NCBI GenBank assembly: GCA_001769505.1 | Contig: MEOF01000021.1 | Location: forward strand, 1-49,083 | Origin: Bacteroidetes bacterium GWF2_33_38 | Lineage (GTDB): Bacteria > Bacteroidota > Bacteroidia > Bacteroidales > GWF2-33-38 | Direction: 5' to 3' | DNA length: 49,083 bases | Notes under the pieces: generated by a model | Databases searched by the model: none | Told to the model about the DNA's origin: nothing | What the model saw: only the letters and a program-made list of their open reading frames with translations | Translations under genes and position numbers: made by a program | In this document: positions 9,417-18,576 of the stretch, piece by piece | Layout: every line of letters begins with the position of its first letter | How positions within the stretch are numbered: position 1 is the stretch's first letter

Positions 9417-12400
9417 CTATTCCATTAAATTAACATATCCTTTTTTGAATAAAACATCCCCATTGTATGCTTCACCTTTTACCATAAAAACATAGGTGTC
9501 GATATTCTGTAATTTACCATTAAATGTTCCGTCCCAACCTTCGTTAATTTCGGCTGTTTCAAAAACCAATTGTCCCCAACGATTAAATATTTTAAATTCC
9601 AACAATTTTTCAAGTCCCCAACCTTTTGCATAAAGAACATCGTTATTATTATCTCCGTTTGGTGTAAATGCCGAAGGAACATCAAGAGTTGCTTCGGTAA
9701 CATTGACTTGAATTGACTCAGAAACTTCAAAATTACATCCATTTGGGTCAATGATAAGAACAGTATATTGAATTGATGCATATGGATTTGCGTACGGAGA
9801 AATGCAATCGATACAACTTATGTGCTCGTTTGGAGACCAACTTACAACTGCCGTATCAGCCGTAATTGCATTAAAGAAAATGGTGTCTCCCAATATAATT
9901 GTTATTTCTTCGCCATCAATCACTTCTCCCATATACATAACATCGAGTTCTAAATTCAACGGCTGTTGAACCGTAATGTGAACATTTTCACTAGCATAAC
10001 AACTGTTTGTGTCGGTAACCAACACAGAATATGTTGTTTCAATTTGAGGATTTGCAATCGGATTATAAATCAAATTATTGCTAAGATTATAATTTGGCGA
10101 CCATTGGTAATCTATTCCCCCGGTTGCCCATAGTTGCACTTCGCTACCCAAACAAATTAAAGTATCTTCGCGTATTGTTAAAATAGGTAATGGGTAAATT
10201 ATGATTTCCTTGTCCACTGTATCGTGGCAACCAAATTCATTTTGAACGATAAGTGTTACATCAAAGGTATCAACATCGTTGTAAGAAAAAATAGGCGGAT
10301 TTTCCAGCGAAGAACTTGTACCGTTACCAAAATCCCAATTCCAAGCAACTACATTATCGGCAACACTTGTACTTTGATCGTCCAAATTAACTGAATGTTG
10401 TTCAATACAGCCATTTTGTTCCCCTGAAAAATTGGCGGTCAACTCATGAATGTATAAAGAAGCCTGAACAGGGACATCGCAGGTTCCCATAGTGTCACTA
10501 TGTAAAATTAATGTTGGCATAAGTTGCCCCATTATATTATAAATATGATGCGTTGTATCTTCAGAATTTTCGATAAGATATCCATCGCCAAAATCCCAAT
10601 CGAAAGAAAATACATCAAAGGTGTCTTGGACTAAAAACATAATTGAATCTCCTCTACACAAAGTAGTTGGAAAAACGCCAACACCCAAAGGACCATTTAC
10701 TTCGATATACCCAGCTTTTAAAGTTGTATCCTTGCATCCATAAGTAGTTTCAACCGACAATTGCACTGAATAATCGCCAGGTAAATTATAAATATGCGAT
10801 GGATTCGGAACATTTGAACTTGAACCGTCGCCAAAATACCATAAATACGAATTTACATAAACTGATTCAGTTGTATCGGTAAATTGGAAATTATGAACAT
10901 TATAATAGCAATCCCAAACCGTTGTATCAGCCACAAAAGCAGCATCAGGAATAGCCTGAACATGAATTGAATCGTTATAATAAACTAAGGAATCGCAACC
11001 AATATCGTCAATTGCTAACAACGACACATGGAAATATCCCGAATCAACGTAAGTATGATACGGGGTTGTTACAAATGCCGAATCTCCATCATCAAAATAC
11101 CATTCGTATGATAGTATTCCGTGTCCCGTGGAACTGTTCGTGAAACTGACCGAATCACCGGCACATAATTGTAAATCGCTTATAGAGAAATGTGGTTTTG
11201 GTTTAGTTGAAGTAATGGCTAAATCTTTATAATTTGAGCATCCCAAGGTATCGGTAACAATCAACCGAATTGTATAATTTTGAATCTGATTTAAGTTATA
11301 AGAAACCGTATCTTCATCTCCTGATAAAAAAGTTACTGTATTAACCTTCCATTCCCAATTAATTAAAGCCGTATCTGAAGCTGTTGTGTCATAAAAATTC
11401 ATCAATAAAGGTGTGCAACCAATCAACGAATCGGCTGCAAAATTTACAATAGGTCGATAGGTTTTTAACCATTTCGAAATCGTATCTTTACATCCATTGT
11501 AATCGGTTGCAATAAAATTAATATCAAAATATGCATTTGTATTGAATGTGTAATTTGCCGTTGATAAAGTTCCACTATAAATCGAACTATTTACACCAGT
11601 CGTATGATTATGAGCTTGCCAAAAATACGAACTTGCATCTTGCGATGTTGATGTAAATGTAACACTTTCGTTCGCACAAGGTAAGGTATCGCTTATTATA
11701 AAATCAGCAATAATATCTCGAATATAAACTTGTAAACTGTCAAAGTATTCGCAACCATCAGGCTCATTAACCGTATCGTTAAAAGCAGATAGAACAACAT
11801 AAAAATCTGTACCATGTAATAACGAATCGTAAGTATGGGTAATTTCAATCAGCATCGAAGTATCATTTTCAAAGGAAAAAACCGTATCGGTGCCATCTCT
11901 AAAATCTAATGTAAAATCAGTTGCATCGGTAATATCAAGGGTGAATGTATAAACAAATGGGCTATCGCATTCCATTGCCACATCTAATTTTACAATTGGT
12001 CCTAATATTAACACCGAATCTTTTAGTGTGTCTGAATAACAACCATTATAACCAATTACAAACTGAATATCAAAATATCCGGTAGTGTCTTGATACAAAT
12101 GAGTTGCTTCGGCTGTGCTTCCTTCTCCCTCTCCTTCTCCATAATACCACCACCACTCATCAATCAAATCTGTTGAATCAGAAATATCAGTAAACGTGAT
12201 TTCGTCAATGGCACATGTAATAATCGAGTCTATTTGAGCTTGAGGAATTAACGAGTCTCCTACTTCAATTAACAATGGGTCGGAAACTCCAACACAACCA
12301 ATTTCGTTTTCAACCGTTAAGACAGCATAAAAGTCTCCATCATCATTATATGTGTAGGTTGGCATACTGTCGGTTGAAGTTCCGCCATCGCCAAAATCCC

Positions 12401-13796
12401 AACTCCAGTTAACTATCTGCTGAACAGATGTATTCGTTTCGGTAAATTCAATAGGAAGAGGTAAACACGATCTATTTGTATCAGCACTTATGCTTACTGC
12501 AAAAGGAATTATAACAACCGAACCCGACGAACTTGTATCTCTACATCCATGTGTCGATTCAACTATTAATGTTGGCAAGTAAACTCCTCCTGCAATATAC
12601 TCGTGAACATCATCTGAATTGCTCCCTGTTTGCCCATCTCCAAAAGAATACAACCACGATACAATATTCGATGAAGATGAATTTGTAAATGTTACATCAA
12701 CCGGAGCTTGACACCACGATGCAGGAGAATATGTATATGAGGCAATCGCTTGTTCAACATATATCGATTTTATAATGGTATCTTTACATTGAAAACTTTC
12801 AGTTGAAATTAGGGTTACGCTTATATCTCCCGAAATATTATATAAATGTGAAGGATTCACAGAAGTCGAAGTTGCTCCATCACCAAAATTCCAACTATAG
12901 GTAGCACCACCAACAGAAGTATTTAAAAAAGTGTATGCAACACCTCGACAAATTGTGTCTGGAATATCGAAATCAGCAACAACATTGGTTACATTTATAT
13001 AATCTATCAGAATAGTATCCGCAAAGCAACCGTTTTCATCAGTAATAGAAAAACTCACGTCGTATTGCCCTGTTACATCGTAACTTGACGATGGAGCAGC
13101 AATGGTAGATGTTTCTCCATTTCCCAAATCCCATGCGTATGTTACGTTTCCATAAGCGGTTGAGTTGTTTGTAAACTGAACATCAAGCGGAGGTTCGCAA
13201 GAAAAAGTCTCTGATGCAGAAATATTAATTACTGGTTTTTCGGTTACAGTAATAAAGTTTGAAAAAAATGTATCAGCATTACAGCCATTCTCATCAATTA
13301 CTTGCAAGGTAATGGTATATAATCCTTCATCTTGAAAAATATGTGAAGGATTTTGAGAGCTGCTTGAATATCCATCGCCAAAATCCCAAGTCCATTGAGT
13401 CAAAGTACCATCTCCTTGAACCGACAAATCATGAAAATTTGTGTTAAAAGGAGTGCAATAAATTGTTTCAACTGCTTCAAAATTTGCATGAGGATTTGAA
13501 AAAACCGTAATTGTTTGAGACGATGAATTAGAAAGAACTCCATTATAAACTGTTAACGTAACAGTATAAGTTCCGGGAATTGTATAAACTGCCGATGGAT
13601 TTTGGTTTGTCGAAATATTTCCGTTCCCAAATGTCCAACTCCAAGAAGAAGCATTTGATGACTGATCGGTAAAACTAACTGTGTGAGGACTGCAACCAGA
13701 ATTATCGCTTATCGCGAAACTTGAAATCGGATTTTGAGCAAAAATATAAGTACTCAAGAGCAGAAAAAGGAACGTTAAAGTGATATAAAGTCTCAT
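9417..13796 (-). CDS. Giant PKD-repeat surface protein with T9SS type B (gliding-type) sorting domain
   Basis: The 1459-residue product begins with a signal peptide (MRLYITLTFLFLLLSTYIFAQ). It then has about a dozen PKD/Ig-like repeats, each marked by a WDFGDG-type core (variants WTFGNG, WYFGDG, YSFGDG) and a TYTVTL-type strand. The end has a T9SS type B domain with VPSAFTPNGDNNND, FNRWGQLVFE and WDGTFNG. Proteins of this kind are secreted through T9SS and serve as adhesins or motility-type surface filaments. Type B cargo is known to depend on PorP/SprF-like partners, and one is encoded divergently next door. No enzymatic domain was recognised. Confidence 0.9.
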   Translation of the reverse strand: MRLYITLTFLFLLLSTYIFAQNPISSFAISDNSGCSPHTVSFTDQSSNASSWSWTFGNGNISTNQNPSAVYTIPGTYTVTLTVYNGVLSNSSSQTITVFSNPHANFEAVETIYCTPFNTNFHDLSVQGDGTLTQWTWDFGDGYSSSSQNPSHIFQDEGLYTITLQVIDENGCNADTFFSNFITVTEKPVINISASETFSCEPPLDVQFTNNSTAYGNVTYAWDLGNGETSTIAAPSSSYDVTGQYDVSFSITDENGCFADTILIDYINVTNVVADFDIPDTICRGVAYTFLNTSVGGATYSWNFGDGATSTSVNPSHLYNISGDISVTLISTESFQCKDTIIKSIYVEQAIASYTYSPASWCQAPVDVTFTNSSSSNIVSWLYSFGDGQTGSNSDDVHEYIAGGVYLPTLIVESTHGCRDTSSSGSVVIIPFAVSISADTNRSCLPLPIEFTETNTSVQQIVNWSWDFGDGGTSTDSMPTYTYNDDGDFYAVLTVENEIGCVGVSDPLLIEVGDSLIPQAQIDSIITCAIDEITFTDISDSTDLIDEWWWYYGEGEGEGSTAEATHLYQDTTGYFDIQFVIGYNGCYSDTLKDSVLILGPIVKLDVAMECDSPFVYTFTLDITDATDFTLDFRDGTDTVFSFENDTSMLIEITHTYDSLLHGTDFYVVLSAFNDTVNEPDGCEYFDSLQVYIRDIIADFIISDTLPCANESVTFTSTSQDASSYFWQAHNHTTGVNSSIYSGTLSTANYTFNTNAYFDINFIATDYNGCKDTISKWLKTYRPIVNFAADSLIGCTPLLMNFYDTTASDTALINWEWKVNTVTFLSGDEDTVSYNLNQIQNYTIRLIVTDTLGCSNYKDLAITSTKPKPHFSISDLQLCAGDSVSFTNSSTGHGILSYEWYFDDGDSAFVTTPYHTYVDSGYFHVSLLAIDDIGCDSLVYYNDSIHVQAIPDAAFVADTTVWDCYYNVHNFQFTDTTESVYVNSYLWYFGDGSSSNVPNPSHIYNLPGDYSVQLSVETTYGCKDTTLKAGYIEVNGPLGVGVFPTTLCRGDSIMFLVQDTFDVFSFDWDFGDGYLIENSEDTTHHIYNIMGQLMPTLILHSDTMGTCDVPVQASLYIHELTANFSGEQNGCIEQHSVNLDDQSTSVADNVVAWNWDFGNGTSSSLENPPIFSYNDVDTFDVTLIVQNEFGCHDTVDKEIIIYPLPILTIREDTLICLGSEVQLWATGGIDYQWSPNYNLSNNLIYNPIANPQIETTYSVLVTDTNSCYASENVHITVQQPLNLELDVMYMGEVIDGEEITIILGDTIFFNAITADTAVVSWSPNEHISCIDCISPYANPYASIQYTVLIIDPNGCNFEVSESIQVNVTEATLDVPSAFTPNGDNNNDVLYAKGWGLEKLLEFKIFNRWGQLVFETAEINEGWDGTFNGKLQNIDTYVFMVKGEAYNGDVLFKKGYVNLME

Positions 13797-13886
13797 TCTC
13801 TATTTTTTTTGAAACTAAAATAATGCTTTTATTTCAACAAAACATTAATATTGTTAAAGTTTTTTACCAGATAATTATATTATTAT

Positions 13887-13894
13887 TATATTTG
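13887..13894 (+). promoter_or_regulatory. Candidate Bacteroidota -7 box for porP/sprF
   Basis: TATATTTG fits the TAnnTTTG -7 consensus and lies 18 nt before the ATG at 13913. Only a T-run, not a clear TTTG, is at the -33 position. If real, the 5' leader would be about a dozen nucleotides. Confidence 0.4.
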
Positions 13895-13912
13895 TTTATA
13901 AAGTTCTGTTAC

Positions 13913-14932
13913 ATGAAACTATTTTTTACAAGCATATTTTCATTCTTTTTTTTAGTCCAACTAACTACTGGACAGGATATTCACTTCTCTCAATTTTATG
14001 CTTCTCCCCTCACATTGACTCCTGCTAATACAGGAAATTACGATGGCGATTGGAGAATTATGAATAATTATCGCCGGCAATGGGGCTCTTTTTCCAGTCC
14101 TCCAATTCCATATACCACAATTTCGTTTGGGATTGACAAGTCTTTATACTTACGAAAAGATAAATTAAGTTTCGGATTTTTAATTCTAAACGACGAGTCA
14201 TCAACAGCTGAACTTGCTATAAATAAAATATTTGGTTCCATTGCTTTTCATAAAATTTTAGGAAATCATAGTTTTAATATTGGAATACAGGGTGGATTTG
14301 TAATGAAAAGCGTACTGCCCGAAAATTTAACATTCCCTAATCAATTTGATAATACTACAGGATATTTCAATTCTGATTTATCAAGTGGGGAAACAACAGT
14401 TGGCGAACAAATTTCATATATGGATTTGAACGCAGGAATTTCCTGGAGTGGCAAACTTGGAAATTTTGTTCCTGATGTTGGAATTTCATTGTTCCATATT
14501 AACCAACCTAAAGAATCGTTTCTCGATAAAGACAATAAACTGTCTATGCGAAAAGTTATTCACGCTGGAGGAAAGTATTACATTCAGTCAAGATATTTTA
14601 TTTACCCGAATTTCTTATTAATGGAACATTCTAAAGCCTCTGATATGTTGGTAGGGAGTAATTTTGGATATATTCTTCCGAGCGAAGTATCAAAGGTTAA
14701 AAATATTTTCATGGGAGTTTACTTTCGCGACGGGATTTCGCGAAACCCCGATTCGTTTATTGGAGTAGTCGGAGCAAATTTATTCAATGTAGATTTAGGA
14801 ATAAGTTACGATTTCAACGTTTCTGATTTAAAAGTTGCAACGAACTACAAAGGAGGATTCGAAATATCGTTGATTTATACCGTTCCTAGTACTAAACTTA
14901 CTAAAATTACCATTCCTTGTGATAGATTTTAA
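13913..14932 (+). CDS. PorP/SprF family type IX secretion outer-membrane protein
   Basis: I start this gene at 13913 (MKLFFTSIFSFFFLVQ...TTGQDIHFSQFYAS), because the signal peptide begins there and the upstream in-frame extension from 13823 is low-complexity and unlike the family. The resulting protein of about 339 residues has the QDIHFSQFYASPLTLTPANTG opening typical of PorP/SprF, followed by alternating beta-strands expected of an outer-membrane barrel. The family attaches to T9SS machinery and, for SprF, is needed for secretion of type B cargo. It is divergent from the type B PKD protein and overlaps the next gene (OmpA/PorE-like) by 14 nt, so the two are translationally linked. Confidence 0.88.
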   Translation: MKLFFTSIFSFFFLVQLTTGQDIHFSQFYASPLTLTPANTGNYDGDWRIMNNYRRQWGSFSSPPIPYTTISFGIDKSLYLRKDKLSFGFLILNDESSTAELAINKIFGSIAFHKILGNHSFNIGIQGGFVMKSVLPENLTFPNQFDNTTGYFNSDLSSGETTVGEQISYMDLNAGISWSGKLGNFVPDVGISLFHINQPKESFLDKDNKLSMRKVIHAGGKYYIQSRYFIYPNFLLMEHSKASDMLVGSNFGYILPSEVSKVKNIFMGVYFRDGISRNPDSFIGVVGANLFNVDLGISYDFNVSDLKVATNYKGGFEISLIYTVPSTKLTKITIPCDRF

Positions 14933-17066
14933 AAAATACATATTCGCTTTTTTACTAATAATTCCTTTCGTTGCACTTTCGCAGCCAAAGAACCTGAATC
15001 AATTGTCAACACGCCAGTTAAAAGTATTGAGCAAAACAGCAATAAAATATGGCGATATATATTCTGCAATCGATTACTTAGAACGATACTGCGAATTAAA
15101 AACCGACGACATCGATTATCTGAACCAATTAGCCGAGTTGTATAAATTATCGCGAGATTATAAAAATGCTGAAAAAACATTCGAATCCGTTTTTGTGAGC
15201 GAACCTAACAAATACCCGAATGTATTATTTTACTTAGCTCAAATGCAAAAAATGAATGGCAAATACTCAGAAGCAATTGTCAACTTTGAGAAATTTAAAA
15301 AAGAATGCAAAGATCAAGATTTAAAGAAGTTAAATAAAATCGAAATTGAAGGAGCCGAGTTAGCATTAAAATTATTGAAAGAGAAACAAAATGTTGAGCT
15401 TTATCATCTCGATACTTCGATAAACAAAGCCTACATTGAATTTTCACCAATCCCTGTTTCAAACGATCGACTTATATACGCTTCGCTAAAAGCCGATTCG
15501 GTTAAATATTTCGATATTGAAGGCGAAAAAAAACCGGTTAGGAAATTTTATGAAGCTGCTAAAATTAACGATAAATGGGTTGGTGGGCAGGAATTAGTAG
15601 GTCCATTTAACGATGATAACTCACATACCGGAAATGGAGCATTCTCACCCGATGGAAATCGATTTTATTTCACACGATGTCAAACAAATTGGGAAAACAA
15701 AGTTATTTGTTCAATTTACATGAGTCAAAAAGATGAAAACGGCAAATGGGAAGAGCCCAAAATTCTTGAGAATGGGATTAACGATGAAAAATATACAGCA
15801 ACCCAACCAACTATTGGACTAGAATCGAAAAAAAATCTTGAAGTCATTTACTTTGTATCAGACCGCGAAGGAACAAAAGGAGGTAACGACATTTGGTACA
15901 TGATTTACGATACCGAAAGGAATTATTTTAAAGGTCCTAAAAATGTAGGAAGTAAAATAAACACCGAAGGTGAAGAATTGTCGCCATATTTCGACCAACG
16001 CAAACATACTCTTTATTTCAGCTCAAACGGACACCCAAGCATTGGTGGACTGGATATTTTCAAATCAAATGGAGAACTTGCGCATTGGTTAGCTCCCGAA
16101 AATCTAGGAATCCCTGTAAATTCAAGTGCCGACGATATATACTACGTTCCTACAAAAAACCAAAAAGAAGCATTTTTCACTTCGAATCGTGAAGGTGGTA
16201 TGGCATTAAAAAATCCAACGTGTTGCGACGATATTTATACCGTTAAATACCTCGATATGTTTTTCATAAACCTAGAAGGAATTGTGTATAGAATTGAAGA
16301 AGAGAATATTAATGCTAAAATAGACGATAAATTTATACAAACAAATCTTTGCGAAGAATCAATTGTTTCGCTTTATTTAATTGATAAAGAAGGAACAGAA
16401 CCTATTTTGGTTGAACAAGATACAACCGACATTATGGGCGATTATTCTTTTGAACTTGAAAGAGGCAAAGAATATAAAATTATTGCCAGTAAAGATGGGT
16501 ACTTTAACAGCAGTACTCTTTACTCAACATTAGAAACAAAACTCGAAACACGAAAAGACAAGGTTAATCCATTACCATTGAAAAAAATACCCAGAATACC
16601 AATCGTTATTGACAACATATACTACGAATTTAGCAAAGCTAGCTTGACAGAGGATGCTAAAATTACTATCGACACTACTATTTTCATAATTTTAAATGAA
16701 ACACCTGACATTATTGTCGAAATTAGTTCTCACACCGACAGTGTTAGTAGCGATGCATTCAATATGAAACTCTCGCAACAACGAGCCGAAAGTGTTGTAA
16801 ATTATCTGATTGACAAAGGAATTGAACGAAATCGCATGATTGCAAAAGGTTACGGAGAATCGCAACCCATAGCAAGAAATTCAAATCCAAATGGCAGCGA
16901 TAACCCCGAGGGTCGAGCTAAAAATCGACGAACTGAATTTAAAGTTATCGGTTCTTCCAATCAGTTTTCAATCTTGAATAAGAAGGATTTGGATATTTTA
17001 AGAAAAGAATCGGAAGAGCCTAAAGAAATTACTTCTCCCGATGTAAAAAAATTCGGTTCTCAATAA
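14919..17066 (+). CDS. PorE-like envelope protein: TPR, beta-propeller (PD40), CRD, OmpA domain
   Basis: This 715-residue protein starts with GTG at 14919, inside the end of porP, and has a signal peptide (KKYIFAFLLIIPFVALSQ). In order there are TPR-like helices (about 25-145), PD40/WD40-type propeller blades (about 160-430; e.g. LYFSSNGHPSIGGLDIF), a carboxypeptidase-regulatory-like fold (about 450-540) and a C-terminal OmpA domain (about 565-690) with SHTDSVSSDAFNMKLSQQRA. This is the order known for PorE, which ties T9SS to peptidoglycan. Pairing with PorP/SprF supports a T9SS role, but paralogues are common in Bacteroidota and this one may serve the neighbouring PKD protein rather than the core machine. 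Confidence 0.85.
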   Translation: MIDFKKYIFAFLLIIPFVALSQPKNLNQLSTRQLKVLSKTAIKYGDIYSAIDYLERYCELKTDDIDYLNQLAELYKLSRDYKNAEKTFESVFVSEPNKYPNVLFYLAQMQKMNGKYSEAIVNFEKFKKECKDQDLKKLNKIEIEGAELALKLLKEKQNVELYHLDTSINKAYIEFSPIPVSNDRLIYASLKADSVKYFDIEGEKKPVRKFYEAAKINDKWVGGQELVGPFNDDNSHTGNGAFSPDGNRFYFTRCQTNWENKVICSIYMSQKDENGKWEEPKILENGINDEKYTATQPTIGLESKKNLEVIYFVSDREGTKGGNDIWYMIYDTERNYFKGPKNVGSKINTEGEELSPYFDQRKHTLYFSSNGHPSIGGLDIFKSNGELAHWLAPENLGIPVNSSADDIYYVPTKNQKEAFFTSNREGGMALKNPTCCDDIYTVKYLDMFFINLEGIVYRIEEENINAKIDDKFIQTNLCEESIVSLYLIDKEGTEPILVEQDTTDIMGDYSFELERGKEYKIIASKDGYFNSSTLYSTLETKLETRKDKVNPLPLKKIPRIPIVIDNIYYEFSKASLTEDAKITIDTTIFIILNETPDIIVEISSHTDSVSSDAFNMKLSQQRAESVVNYLIDKGIERNRMIAKGYGESQPIARNSNPNGSDNPEGRAKNRRTEFKVIGSSNQFSILNKKDLDILRKESEEPKEITSPDVKKFGSQ

Positions 17067-17102
17067 TTCCGAACTTTTTATAATCATAAAAATATTTAGG
17101 AA

Positions 17103-18548
17103 TTGAATCGACACACAAACATAATATTTATCTTTATTTTGCTTTTTTCAATTTTATTAATTTCAAACGGAGCAATCGCACAAAAATCAAATAAAATTGA
17201 ATCTTTTTTGTCAGATTTAATTAAAGTTGAATCAATTACCGGAAACGAAAATAAAATAGCACAATTCATACTCGACTATTGCAATAATATTGGTTTACAT
17301 ACAAAAGTATTTAAAAACGATAGCACATTTAACTTTACAGCTTCACTATACCCACTTAGTTTACAAAAACCCAACATTATATTTATGAGTCATTTAGATG
17401 TAGTTTCTTCTGGAGAATCATCACTTTGGAAATATCCTCCTTTTAGCGGAACTATTGCCAATGGTTATGTTTGGGGACGAGGTGCTATTGATTGCAAAGG
17501 ATTATTAGCAATGCAATTAATGGCGATTCAAGATTTTATCGACTCTGCTAAAATCAGCGACTATCCATACAATATTACATTTCTTGCCGTTTCAGGTGAA
17601 GAAACATCTGATTATTCGGGAGCAAATTTTGTATCAAAAAATTTTCTCTCAGAACTAAACCCTGTAGCAATATATGGAGAAGGTGGCTCTGGAATGACAC
17701 ATGTTATCCCATCAAAACCCGAACAAGTAGTATTCGGAATTTCAGTATCTGAAAAAAAAGCTCTTTGGTTAAAACTCGAGACCGATTCAAAATCAATGGG
17801 ACATGGAGCTGCACCGCCCGCTCTATACTCCAATAAAAAATTAATTAAATCGCTGATTAAACTTTTAGATGAAAAACGTTTGATTCGATTTGGAAAAATT
17901 GCAAGAAAAATGTTTAAAGAAATGGGGCAATTAGAAGGAGGAATTAAAGGTTTTGTTTTAAAACACGTCAATTGGGAAATATTTTGGCCTTTCGTGAAAA
18001 AGAATTTTGAAGAAGGCGAAATTATGCACACACTCGTTTACAATACATTTGTAATTACTGGCTTATACAATAGTGAAATCGTAAACAATCAAATAGCCGA
18101 CAAAGCTTATGCAATACTTGATTGCAGACTTTTACCCGAAACTGATTCCGAAAAATTTATAAAAAAAGTCGAAAATGTACTTGGACCTAAAATAAGTGTT
18201 ACCATATTAAACGAAACTCCAGGAGCGAATGCTTCAGACTTTGAAAATTTTTTCTACACAAAACTACAAGAATCCACCAAAGATGTATATCCAGATAGTG
18301 AAGTAATTCCTTTTCTTTTCCCTGCTACTACCGACAATAACTACTTTCGACAATACGATATTCCAGTTTATGGATTTATTCCTGTTATATTTTCTGACGA
18401 AGAAATTAATTCAGTACACAATATAAACGAAAAAATTTCGATTAATTCACTATACAACGGAATGATAGTTTACCAAAAATTTATTATTAAATTGTTTAAC
18501 GATAAAGAATTTATTAAACGAAGAAAACATATATTAAACGAAAATTAA
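17103..18548 (+). CDS. Exported M20-family metallopeptidase
   Basis: This 481-residue zinc peptidase starts with TTG at 17103 and has a signal peptide ending near NGAIAQ. M20 landmarks are present: SHLDVV with His97, GRGAIDCKG with Asp130 bridging the zincs, SGEETSD with the catalytic Glu166 and zinc ligand Glu167, and a C-terminal His in VHNINE. A dimerisation insert occupies the middle. M20 enzymes release terminal residues from peptides or hydrolyse N-acyl amino acids, and this one resembles the carboxypeptidase S/PM20D1-type branch. It sits between two PorE-like genes, 36 nt after the first and 28 nt before the second, so it is probably in the same transcript. Its link to secretion is unclear. 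Confidence 0.85.
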   Translation: MNRHTNIIFIFILLFSILLISNGAIAQKSNKIESFLSDLIKVESITGNENKIAQFILDYCNNIGLHTKVFKNDSTFNFTASLYPLSLQKPNIIFMSHLDVVSSGESSLWKYPPFSGTIANGYVWGRGAIDCKGLLAMQLMAIQDFIDSAKISDYPYNITFLAVSGEETSDYSGANFVSKNFLSELNPVAIYGEGGSGMTHVIPSKPEQVVFGISVSEKKALWLKLETDSKSMGHGAAPPALYSNKKLIKSLIKLLDEKRLIRFGKIARKMFKEMGQLEGGIKGFVLKHVNWEIFWPFVKKNFEEGEIMHTLVYNTFVITGLYNSEIVNNQIADKAYAILDCRLLPETDSEKFIKKVENVLGPKISVTILNETPGANASDFENFFYTKLQESTKDVYPDSEVIPFLFPATTDNNYFRQYDIPVYGFIPVIFSDEEINSVHNINEKISINSLYNGMIVYQKFIIKLFNDKEFIKRRKHILNEN

Positions 18549-18576
18549 TAATTTTGAAGTTTCAAATTACGACTTA

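Noticed and set aside
9479-9781. 100-aa ORF overlapping the end of the PKD protein gene
   Set aside because: It is an out-of-frame shadow of the type B sorting domain.
13823-13912. N-terminal extension of the PorP/SprF frame
   Set aside because: The signal peptide starts at 13913 and a -7 box lies inside the extension, so it is leader DNA.
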